Of a DNA stretch of 64,000 nt, positions 55,493 through 64,000 are shown one piece after another. Location of the stretch: the NCBI RefSeq assembly GCF_963678635.1, contig NC_087066.1:57740312-57804311 (forward strand), written 5' to 3'. Numbering within the stretch: the first letter of the stretch is position 1; every line of letters starts with the position of its first letter. The DNA comes from Symsagittifera roscoffensis. Its lineage: Eukaryota; Xenacoelomorpha; Acoela; Convolutidae. The translations under genes were made by a program, and so were the position numbers. The notes under the pieces were generated by a model. That model saw only the letters and a list, made by a program, of their open reading frames with translations, was not told where the DNA came from and made no database searches.

Positions 55493-57987
55493 AAATTTTA
55501 ATTTTTCTCCAACTCCTTTTTCAAATAACCTCAAATGAAAACATAAACCCTTCCCCCCGCACAGGACCCCAAGATTTATTAGTAACACATTACGATTGTG
55601 AAGAAAACGAACAAAAAACATTACACAAATATGCAATAAATCAAGTATCACAATGCGAAACAGAACCACAAGCCATAGAAACTACAAATGTAATCGCAAC
55701 ACTTTACTCAAAAGCCCGAGCAACAACAGTTATAGGATATAAATTCACAGCAACATTTTCTGAAAAGAAAGTACATTGTTCACAAGTCTCAAACGGAAAT
55801 AAAAACCGACTTGACCATGAATCATTCTACCAGAGTAATATAGAACGACTTTTACATCTCAATCCCGAAGATTGTAAAAACGAGTTACTCAGACTAAATA
55901 TCACAAGAAATAAAAACACAGATAGAAAACTAGTATATTTCCAAGTTTTTGCAGATTCTGTACATCAAGCAGAACTTGAAAGATATCAAGGACATGTAAA
56001 ATTAGATGAAAAATACCCATACAACGGCGCACACGGAAGATTAACTTATGATATACACGATAAACACTGGATACCACACATTGGTATAAATGACCCATCA
56101 AACTGCAAAGCAGACACAAAAAATAAAGGATATCAAGAAATCATGTTTTTTGATTGGAAAATACAACTCGAAAAAATACAACTCACACGCGATTTATCAG
56201 ACAACACAATGATCTATCAAGGAATTCGATTACCTTGTAAAAACGATCAAGGCTATTGTGACCCTACAACACGAACACAAGCAACAATTGTTTGGTTCCC
56301 CGAAGACACATGTACAACATTTCAAGTAGCAAAAATACACGCTCGTATGATAAAATTTCACGAAAAATATTTTATACAATCAATTCCATATGAACAAGTC
56401 CATCCATCACGAAAACTAAGTTCTAATTTTAGAAACATAGACAATATAGAAAATAAATTGACACGTTTTCAAATATATCAAGAAACAGAACTTGCATGTA
56501 AATACAGAAATCCACTTCACAAAACACAATACTCCGAGATATTAGTTGAATACGAAAAAGGATTCGACATGACCACTGGAAAAGTAAAAATCGACCCATA
56601 TGCAACAGGTCATCCTCTAAACGAAGGAACATCATATATACCAGTTGATTTTCAAAAAAGTAAAAGTCAACCTGGTGGACATCTAAAACCCCATGACACT
56701 AGAAGCACACGTTTACAAGAACTATCACTAATGAATAATACATATTTCGGTAATATCCACTATGATATTCACCTAGATATGAAATTAGACTACACAATTA
56801 GCCGCATTATTTTTCAAGAAATGTCACTCGCTGAATTAGAGACACTTCACCAGCTATGCGAATTAGAAAGGACACAAATCCTACAATCACTTGCACTAGC
56901 AGTATTAAGAATACCCTACGCAGGATATTTACTATCAGGAAATAGATCAAATTTTTCAGACTATGAAGGAAACATTTTATGGTTCTATACCTGTACCAAA
57001 AAAGTATCACCATTATATGTTTTTGAAGATAAACGATGCTATAAAAGAATCCCTATCTTTTATAAGAATAAAGTACATTTCGTTGACACACTTTCAAGAC
57101 GAACCTATTTCTGGGATACCGCAGTCCCATGTGGATCAGAAAATAGCCACGATGTAGTTCAACTGAACCCTGATGAAGATAAATATTACCTTCTTACCCC
57201 ATATCCCACATTAATGCAATCACTCAAAAAATTTTCACCTGATAGCATAAGAGCTATTGCTCGAAACCCAAATATTGACCTACAATCAATTGCAATATAT
57301 TCAAAATCCGATATCCAACATCACATTAGAACACAACAATTCCAAGAATTATTAACACAAATGGACACTATACAAAGACAATCAATTGACCAAAACTTAC
57401 GCAAACTTGCCGAAACCGCAGGATTTGCAGATACTTATACACAAGATTATAGCGGATATTTTAAAGACATTCAAGACTATATGTATCTAAAAGGAATTTC
57501 TAAAAAATTACAACCCCTTCGTAAAGGACCATACCAAATAATTGCAAAACCCACTGATGTCACATATAAAATCACCGACTCAGACAAAAAAGAAATCGTT
57601 CAACACCGAAATAACCTACTACCTTATTATCCAAAAGAATACGCACTCCGCGAACTAACTCAATTATATTCTTTTACAGGTTTAAAAGTTATTCAAAATA
57701 ACCCACATACGGAAAATACAACAAAGGAACAAAAAGATTTTCACCTCAAAAACCAAATAACAAAATCAACCACCACAAAAAACAATACAAAAAATCTAGA
57801 TCAAAATACATCTCAAAAAGAAAGAAAAAATAGAAAAATGACAGAACAAATAATACCCCAAGAACAAATCGACAAATCAGAACATAGAGAGTCTTCACGA
57901 CTTAGAAATCAACCACGTAAAAATTATAAATTATTCATCTCACAATCTAAAATATTAAAGAAAGTCGAATTTCAAAAACAACTTTAA
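55480..57987 (+). pseudogene. env: Env-like glycoprotein, copy 1: truncated and fused to the integrase tail
   Basis: 835 codons. Residues 1-18 are a signal peptide (MYILKILIFLQLLFQITS). The ectodomain has many Cys and N-glycosylation sequons, beginning with a THYDCE motif. At about residue 671 (base ~57488) the env sequence stops and the frame runs into a second copy of the integrase C-terminal region (GISKKLQPLRKGPYQII) to its normal end. The product would lack the membrane anchor and cytoplasmic tail present in copy 2, so it could not work as an anchored fusion protein. The fusion is in frame by chance of the duplication junction. Confidence 0.8.
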
Positions 57988-58806
57988 TTTTGTATTTCAC
58001 AATCTTAGACCTTTGAAACATTTTGAATTTTCATTTTTCAAAATAACATGCTGACAAACACGCAGCGATTCTAGTTCATAATTAGCCAATAGGATTCATC
58101 CAATCCGTCACCTTCTCTAACTCTAACACAAACCAACTAGACGAACGATATTTAACTCCAGGCATATCTATAACTATAACTCTACGACCTCCAGGTCAAA
58201 AATAAGCAAACCACTCCAACTTGACAACTAAAATAAATATCACCATAATATCATAACCCTCCCTTATCTAATAAACCAAAGATCAACAATATTTCCCCAA
58301 CTCAGCCCTCAAATACCCCCCAAACAAATATGTTAAATTAGCCTAAAGTAAAAGAACGACCATTTTAATTAGCCTAAAGTATAAAAATCTCAAAAATACC
58401 CCAGATCATTTGACAAATGAAAATAAAGACAACGAAGACCTCCCGATCACCATAAAAATTGCCCCCAACAATTTTTCTCAAAACTCAACCCACTTGTCAA
58501 AAAACCAATAAATAATCCGACCACACTTGAAAATTGCCCCAAACAACAAAAAATATTCAATCAAGAAGTCATTTCGTAAATGCTCTTCTCTCAATCAGTC
58601 ACTATAATTATCACAAACCTCAAACAATTTTTTACGATACTTAAAACTTTTATAATATTTCTTTTTGATATCTTTGAATCTTTTGTAATAATCTTAATCA
58701 TTTTTTGCAATATTTTTTAAATTTTCTATTCCCTATTTGAACTATACCTCCAACTTTCAAAAACTATTGACTATATCCACAGGTACGATTCACAAAACTT
58801 ATCTAA
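57988..58806 (+). other. Spacer, copy 2
   Basis: Duplicate of 53342-54160 with the same direct repeats and TATAAAAA. Confidence 0.4.
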
Positions 58807-58959
58807 ATGATCCGAACCATTTTTAGTAGAACCGATATTTTTTTACTATTTGTAATTTTTATAACATTTCTATCATCCCTCATCTTGACAATATGCAAAT
58901 GTATAAAAAAAGCAATCATCACATTCGCCCTAGCAACAATTCTCCTAATTCTTTTTTAG
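58807..58959 (+). pseudogene. Small membrane ORF, copy 2 (truncated)
   Basis: Same start as copy 1, but the T run has six T instead of seven, bringing TAG into frame at 58957-58959. 50 codons. Confidence 0.5.
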
Positions 58960-58994
58960 AAGAATACTATAATAAACATAAACCTTTTCACTAA

Positions 58995-60137
58995 AAGAAT
59001 AGACCAATAAAGCTATCAAAAATTGCTACCGAACAATCACATAGTCAGTCTTCACCGACATCATCCCAAGAAAACCCGACACCACTTTCAACTACCCAAA
59101 ACCCCCAAACATCTACACGAATTTCTTTTCAAGATAACCCATATACCTTTGAAGAACGACACGCTCGCTTATCAGAACCACTAGAACCAGTTCAACGACA
59201 AGCACCTCTAAGCGAACCAACATATAACTTATACCCAACACTACCACAAGAATTAAGTAGAATAAGAAATCCTAGTCAAAACCAAAATACAGTCGAAATA
59301 AATAGACAAATTATACATCCTCGACGAAACAGAAATTTTCAAACTCCCCGAGTTCATTTTGATATACCTCAATCCCCATCACAAAACACTCCAGAAAACC
59401 CCATTGGTATATTACCAGAAACCCCTACGCTTCTTTCACAACGTAGCACCTCAAGCCTACCATCAGATTACTTAGGTTCAACACCAACATCTGAACAAAT
59501 ACGTGAAAATCCTTTTAACCCCCCAAACCAAGCATCACGACTACCATATTGGACAACACATTCATTCACACAAGGTGAACTAAATTTAGTAAATGATCCA
59601 ATAGATATTTCTACGGATACAACAACATCCTCATCACTACCAGAAACATTATCACTACCATCAACACCATCAATAAGCCAGATTTCACCACCACCTTTTA
59701 ACTTAAATTTCCCAAATAACCTCGACGCTAGATATCGGGAACAATCATCAACAAATATTCCTTTAAGACTAGACTGGAATACATTCACAGCACCTCCACC
59801 ATTATTTGGACAACACCTAGAAAGTAACCGACTCCACAATTGGGCACTAAACAGACTACAGTATAGACAAGACATTCACGAAGACATTCGTGCTCATAAC
59901 ATCCAAATACTCCAACAAAATAGTCTACAATTAAAATTTGAAATCACGGTTAAATTAAACAACATTACTCAACATCCCTATCCATTAAATCCACCAAATA
60001 TAACAGCTCAATCCCTACCACCACCATTTATAACAACTGAAGTAATATACAAATACGACAGATATACCAAAAAGACAATTGGTTACATCACATTTTATAA
60101 CCCATACTCAGGATTGTCATACACATGTATATTCTAA
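58995..60137 (+). CDS. Proline/serine-rich open frame without ATG (ORF X), copy 2
   Basis: Duplicate of 54350-55492, apparently identical in sequence, and again without an ATG. It overlaps the start of env copy 2 by 13 bases. Confidence 0.5.
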   Translation, partial: KNRPIKLSKIATEQSHSQSSPTSSQENPTPLSTTQNPQTSTRISFQDNPYTFEERHARLSEPLEPVQRQAPLSEPTYNLYPTLPQELSRIRNPSQNQNTVEINRQIIHPRRNRNFQTPRVHFDIPQSPSQNTPENPIGILPETPTLLSQRSTSSLPSDYLGSTPTSEQIRENPFNPPNQASRLPYWTTHSFTQGELNLVNDPIDISTDTTTSSSLPETLSLPSTPSISQISPPPFNLNFPNNLDARYREQSSTNIPLRLDWNTFTAPPPLFGQHLESNRLHNWALNRLQYRQDIHEDIRAHNIQILQQNSLQLKFEITVKLNNITQHPYPLNPPNITAQSLPPPFITTEVIYKYDRYTKKTIGYITFYNPYSGLSYTCIF

Positions 60138-62743
60138 AAATTTTAATTTTTCTCCAACTCCTTTTTCAAATAACCTCAAATGAAAACATAAACCCTTCCC
60201 CCCGCACAGGACCCCAAGATTTATTAGTAACACATTACGATTGTGAAGAAAACGAACAAAAAACATTACACAAATATGCAATAAATCAAGTATCACAATG
60301 CGAAACAGAACCACAAGCCATAGAAACTACAAATGTAATCGCAACACTTTACTCAAAAGCCCGAGCAACAACAGTTATAGGATATAAATTCACAGCAACA
60401 TTTTCTGAAAAGAAAGTACATTGTTCACAAGTCTCAAACGGAAATAAAAACCGACTTGACCATGAATCATTCTACCAGAGTAATATAGAACGACTTTTAC
60501 ATCTCAATCCCGAAGATTGTAAAAACGAGTTACTCAGACTAAATATCACAAGAAATAAAAACACAGATAGAAAACTAGTATATTTCCAAGTTTTTGCAGA
60601 TTCTGTACATCAAGCAGAACTTGAAAGATATCAAGGACATGTAAAATTAGATGAAAAATACCCATACAACGGCGCACACGGAAGATTAACTTATGATATA
60701 CACGATAAACACTGGATACCACACATTGGTATAAATGACCCATCAAACTGCAAAGCAGACACAAAAAATAAAGGATATCAAGAAATCATGTTTTTTGATT
60801 GGAAAATACAACTCGAAAAAATACAACTCACACGCGATTTATCAGACAACACAATGATCTATCAAGGAATTCGATTACCTTGTAAAAACGATCAAGGCTA
60901 TTGTGACCCTACAACACGAACACAAGCAACAATTGTTTGGTTCCCCGAAGACACATGTACAACATTTCAAGTAGCAAAAATACACGCTCGTATGATAAAA
61001 TTTCACGAAAAATATTTTATACAATCAATTCCATATGAACAAGTCCATCCATCACGAAAACTAAGTTCTAATTTTAGAAACATAGACAATATAGAAAATA
61101 AATTGACACGTTTTCAAATATATCAAGAAACAGAACTTGCATGTAAATACAGAAATCCACTTCACAAAACACAATACTCCGAGATATTAGTTGAATACGA
61201 AAAAGGATTCGACATGACCACTGGAAAAGTAAAAATCGACCCATATGCAACAGGTCATCCTCTAAACGAAGGAACATCATACATACCAGTTCATTTTCAA
61301 AAAAATACAGGTCAACCTGGTGGACATTTAAAGCCCCAAGACGATCGAAGTACACGTTTACAAGAACTATCACTAATGAATAGTACATATTTCGGTAATA
61401 TCCACTATGATATTCACTTAGATATGAAACTAGACTACACAATTAGCCGAATTTTTCAAGAAATGTCACTCTCCGAATTAGAAACACTACACCAACTATG
61501 CGAATTAGAAAGAACACAAATATTACAATCACTTGCACTAGCAGTATTAAAAATACCCTACGCAGGATATTTACTATCAGGAAATAGATCAAATTTTTTA
61601 GACTACGAAGGAAACATTTTATGGTTTTATACTTGTACCAAAAAAGTATCACCACTATACGCTTTTGAAGACAAACGATGCTATAAAAGAATCCCTATCT
61701 TTTATAAGAATAAAGTACATTTCGTTGACACACTTTCAAGAAGAACCTATTTCTGGGATACCGCAGTCCCATGTGGATCAGAAAATAGCCACAATGTAGT
61801 ACAACTAAACCCTGATGAAGATAAATATTACCTTCTCACCCCATATCCCACATTAATGCAATCACTCAAAAAATTTTCACCAGAAAGCATTCGCGCTATC
61901 GCTCGAAACCCAAATATAGACTTACAATCAATAGGAATATACTCAAAATCAGATATTCAACATCACATTAGAACACAACAATTCCAAGAATTATTAACAC
62001 AATTGGACACAATACAAAGACAATCAATTGACCAAAACTTACGCAAACTTGCCGAAACCGCAGGATTTGCAGACATCTATACGCAAGACTATAGCGGATA
62101 TTTTAAAGACATTAAAGATTATATATATCTAAACGGTGAAAAATACCGTCCCCAAGATATATCGCCTATCAATATTTTTAGCTTTGTTAAACTCAGGAAT
62201 GAAATTCTTGATTTTCTAGGATGGCCCTACTACATCTTAGAAAAATTGACTATTTTATACGCAATGTTTAACTTTATTGGATTTCTTTTTTCACTCTTAA
62301 AAGGAATCTATAACACATGTGCTATACACACACAAGTCAATAGACAAGCAAGTGTAGCACGCATACTATTTGCAGGATTTTTTGGAATTTTTTCTACATC
62401 AATAAACAAAATTCTTTTAGACGCACAAATAAAAGAATACAACACAAAAATAGCAACAAGACAGAACACAGACGACGAAGAACATAACAATGTAGACACA
62501 ACGCCAACAGCACCACAATTACCACCCCTACCACATAACCATCCATTATCCTTAGTCCCACGTAATTTTCGAAACTTAGCAATAACACATAATCCAAATT
62601 TTAGACCAACCATATCACAAAGTCCCATCCAACATATAATGACACACCACTCACAAGATGAAAATACCTATGAACAAATTATAGAACAACCCCATACCAC
62701 CGCTTTTCAGTCTCAAAATAATAATTTTTTTAGCCCACGATGA
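60125..62743 (+). CDS. env: Env-like glycoprotein, copy 2 (complete open frame)
   Basis: 872 codons, uninterrupted. Signal peptide 1-18, then a large Cys-rich ectodomain with THYDCE near residue 35. Later there is a hydrophobic/aromatic region (GNILWFYTCTKK), a CYKRIPIFYKNKVHFVD stretch and a TAVPCGS Cys. A membrane segment lies at about 700-730 (LTILYAMFNFIGFLFSLL), a second hydrophobic stretch at about 745-765 (RILFAGFFGIFSTSI), and a P/H/N-rich tail of about 100 residues. The YDC start, the spacing of Cys and the late C-Y-x-R-I-P-I ... F-V-D block resemble glycoproteins of jingchuvirus-like and other negative-strand RNA viruses, which LTR elements of invertebrates are known to have captured. 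That relation is inferred by eye. The stop TGA overlaps the next ORF's ATG. Confidence 0.75.
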   Translation: MYILKILIFLQLLFQITSNENINPSPRTGPQDLLVTHYDCEENEQKTLHKYAINQVSQCETEPQAIETTNVIATLYSKARATTVIGYKFTATFSEKKVHCSQVSNGNKNRLDHESFYQSNIERLLHLNPEDCKNELLRLNITRNKNTDRKLVYFQVFADSVHQAELERYQGHVKLDEKYPYNGAHGRLTYDIHDKHWIPHIGINDPSNCKADTKNKGYQEIMFFDWKIQLEKIQLTRDLSDNTMIYQGIRLPCKNDQGYCDPTTRTQATIVWFPEDTCTTFQVAKIHARMIKFHEKYFIQSIPYEQVHPSRKLSSNFRNIDNIENKLTRFQIYQETELACKYRNPLHKTQYSEILVEYEKGFDMTTGKVKIDPYATGHPLNEGTSYIPVHFQKNTGQPGGHLKPQDDRSTRLQELSLMNSTYFGNIHYDIHLDMKLDYTISRIFQEMSLSELETLHQLCELERTQILQSLALAVLKIPYAGYLLSGNRSNFLDYEGNILWFYTCTKKVSPLYAFEDKRCYKRIPIFYKNKVHFVDTLSRRTYFWDTAVPCGSENSHNVVQLNPDEDKYYLLTPYPTLMQSLKKFSPESIRAIARNPNIDLQSIGIYSKSDIQHHIRTQQFQELLTQLDTIQRQSIDQNLRKLAETAGFADIYTQDYSGYFKDIKDYIYLNGEKYRPQDISPINIFSFVKLRNEILDFLGWPYYILEKLTILYAMFNFIGFLFSLLKGIYNTCAIHTQVNRQASVARILFAGFFGIFSTSINKILLDAQIKEYNTKIATRQNTDDEEHNNVDTTPTAPQLPPLPHNHPLSLVPRNFRNLAITHNPNFRPTISQSPIQHIMTHHSQDENTYEQIIEQPHTTAFQSQNNNFFSPR

Positions 62744-64000
62744 GCCGACAACTTGGATCCCTACACCGTTCAAATTCCCATCCAACCAACCTCACTACTC
62801 CAATTACAATAATACCACTTTTTGCTTTCCCACCACCCGATTTCCCAACCAGTAATGTAACATCAGGCATGAATTCCGATACTAATTCACACATCTCAGT
62901 TTTATACTCCACATCACAACTCAATAACCCGAATATTGAAACCCCCGATGAATTTGCCGACTCTGAACCATCTCCATCCAATAATTTTCACACAAACCCC
63001 TCAATTTTTTCCCAATCCCCTTTTCAACCAATGATACCAAATAACCCTGTCCCCACCAATTCTACACCCTCTTATGCTTCCCAAGTCACTCCAACCTATT
63101 CTTCATATCATTCAGACCGATCATCCAATTCTCCAGATACCCCCCAAATCTCCCCAGAACTAGATAATTTTATTACATTACAACAACAACCCTACCACCT
63201 TGACACCCCCACCATAAACCAAATTTCATCCACAATAGATTCATCCAAACCCCCTACCCCTACATCCTCTTCAATTTATACCGAATCATTAGCACCATCA
63301 TCCACATCTACTGAATCTTCACTCAGCACTAATAGAGCTTACCGCACTTTTAAAAGAAAGTTCCCCAATCATCCTTTCCCAGCAAAACCAGGAACAGCCC
63401 GTGAATATATAAATCACCCAAATCACACTAATACAAAAGAATTTTTAGCTATCACCTTACCCTCATTTCCACAATACACCTTAAACACCCCTCACAACAC
63501 TAACGAAACACGTAACTTTGTAGACGAACACGTTTTAATGCCTACCCTTCCTTGGACCTCATATTATCATTTTACTAATCCCCTTTGCTTACCTTTATCT
63601 AACACTCACATCGATATAGAACGAAATAAGGACATGCTATATCGACTCACTACACCACTAACACCTAGACAATTTACTTACATAGGATATAAAAAATCAC
63701 TAAAAACAAACACTGCACCCCGAGCTAACGAATATACGCTAGAATATTACGATCATAACATCATCAGAACTAACCAAGATCAATTCTTAGACGACGATCG
63801 CTTCGCTAACCCACAAATCACAGAAAAATTTTTCATTAAAACACCATATGTATTTACACTCAATATATTTGATCGCAAATTTGACCACATCATCTCAGAA
63901 GCACTAACAGACACGCAAGCCTACGAAAGTTTTAAAGAACGCTTCCAAATATTTTCACTAACCTTTCATTTCCTTGCACCACATGAAAGAGATCTGCACT
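62740..64000 (+). CDS. Open frame after env (ORF Y), partial at window end
   Basis: At least 420 codons without a stop from ATG 62740 to the window edge; not recognised. The ATG overlaps the env stop as ATGA. Residues 1-200 are P/S/T/N-rich and disordered-looking. From about 205 the protein looks folded (TFKRKFPNHPFPAKPG, then LMPTLPWTSYYHF, then RQFTYIGYKKSLK and FLDDDRFANPQITEKFF). It has no signal peptide or membrane segment. Codon third positions are often C (ACC, CCC, TCC), unlike the A/T-ending codons of gag-pol and env. It could be an accessory protein of the element or an independently acquired gene. In general character (P/S-rich start, ordered end) it recalls ORF X, but I see no convincing alignment. 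Confidence 0.6.
   Translation, partial: MSRQLGSLHRSNSHPTNLTTPITIIPLFAFPPPDFPTSNVTSGMNSDTNSHISVLYSTSQLNNPNIETPDEFADSEPSPSNNFHTNPSIFSQSPFQPMIPNNPVPTNSTPSYASQVTPTYSSYHSDRSSNSPDTPQISPELDNFITLQQQPYHLDTPTINQISSTIDSSKPPTPTSSSIYTESLAPSSTSTESSLSTNRAYRTFKRKFPNHPFPAKPGTAREYINHPNHTNTKEFLAITLPSFPQYTLNTPHNTNETRNFVDEHVLMPTLPWTSYYHFTNPLCLPLSNTHIDIERNKDMLYRLTTPLTPRQFTYIGYKKSLKTNTAPRANEYTLEYYDHNIIRTNQDQFLDDDRFANPQITEKFFIKTPYVFTLNIFDRKFDHIISEALTDTQAYESFKERFQIFSLTFHFLAPHERDLH

Larger units (their letters stand above)
52843..57488 (+). repeat. 4.6-kb internal tandem duplication of the LTR element, copy 1
   Basis: Direct repeat of 4646 bp (4645 after an indel in a T run near 54310). It starts in the integrase C-terminal region and ends at codon ~670 of env. 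The junction shows only a few bases of microhomology (CTAAA/AAAA). Bases 52843 to about 56630 are essentially identical to copy 2. Bases 56631-57488 differ from 61276-62133 by several percent. Confidence 0.92.
57489..62133 (+). repeat. 4.6-kb internal tandem duplication, copy 2
   Basis: Second unit; see 52843-57488. It contains the integrase tail (57489-57987, in frame with env copy 1), the spacer, the membrane ORF, ORF X and most of env copy 2, which then continues past the unit into its native C-terminus. Confidence 0.92.

Noticed and set aside
62308-62628. 106-codon minus-strand open frame
   Set aside because: Antisense to the env C-terminus; no independent evidence.

Overview
The window is nuclear DNA from an animal I cannot place to phylum. 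It is AT-rich and gene-poor. It holds pieces of two spliced metazoan genes: a class A neuropeptide-type GPCR on the + strand and a NEK9-like RCC1-repeat gene on the - strand. Most of the rest is mobile DNA: non-LTR retrotransposons, BEL/Pao, MULE, Tc1/mariner, hAT MITEs, tRNA-like SINEs, foldback elements and tandem arrays. No bacterial operon, CRISPR array, rRNA or intact tRNA was seen.

Layout. 1-5.5 kb: dispersed repeats, a SINE and a 163-bp tandem array. 6.06-8.64 kb: decayed LINE on the - strand. 10.1-11.96 kb: degenerate tandem array of about 90 bp. 12.48-14.1 kb: MULE remnant with inverted termini. 15.1-22.3 kb: GPCR gene in at least five exons, including a predicted GC-AG intron, with an hAT MITE and other repeats in its introns. 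24.45-28.83 kb: 2.19-kb tandem duplication carrying BEL/Pao fragments. 30.6-31.3 kb: two NEK9-like exons. 31.69-35.33 kb: LINE with a 10-bp target-site duplication and an NPGP (2A-like) motif. 35.3-42.99 kb: SINEs, foldbacks, a second hAT MITE, a long-TIR Tc1-like element and a second copy of the 163-bp array.

42.996 kb to the window end is one very large env-bearing Ty3/gypsy-type LTR element (endogenous retrovirus-like), + strand. It has a 5' LTR, a candidate primer binding site, a long leader, a small basic ORF overlapping gag, and gag-protease-RT-RNase H-integrase broken by two frameshifts and one nonsense codon. After a spacer come a small membrane ORF, a proline/serine-rich ORF without ATG, and an envelope-like glycoprotein ORF. 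A 4.6-kb segment from the integrase C-terminus to late env is tandemly duplicated, so the first env ORF is fused to a second copy of the integrase tail and lacks its membrane anchor, while the second env copy is complete. A further open frame of at least 420 codons overlaps the end of env by ATGA and runs off the window; its base composition is clearly different. The 3' LTR must lie beyond 64000.

The least ordinary system here is this element: its extra ORFs, a captured glycoprotein that resembles negative-strand RNA virus glycoproteins, and the mosaic duplication.
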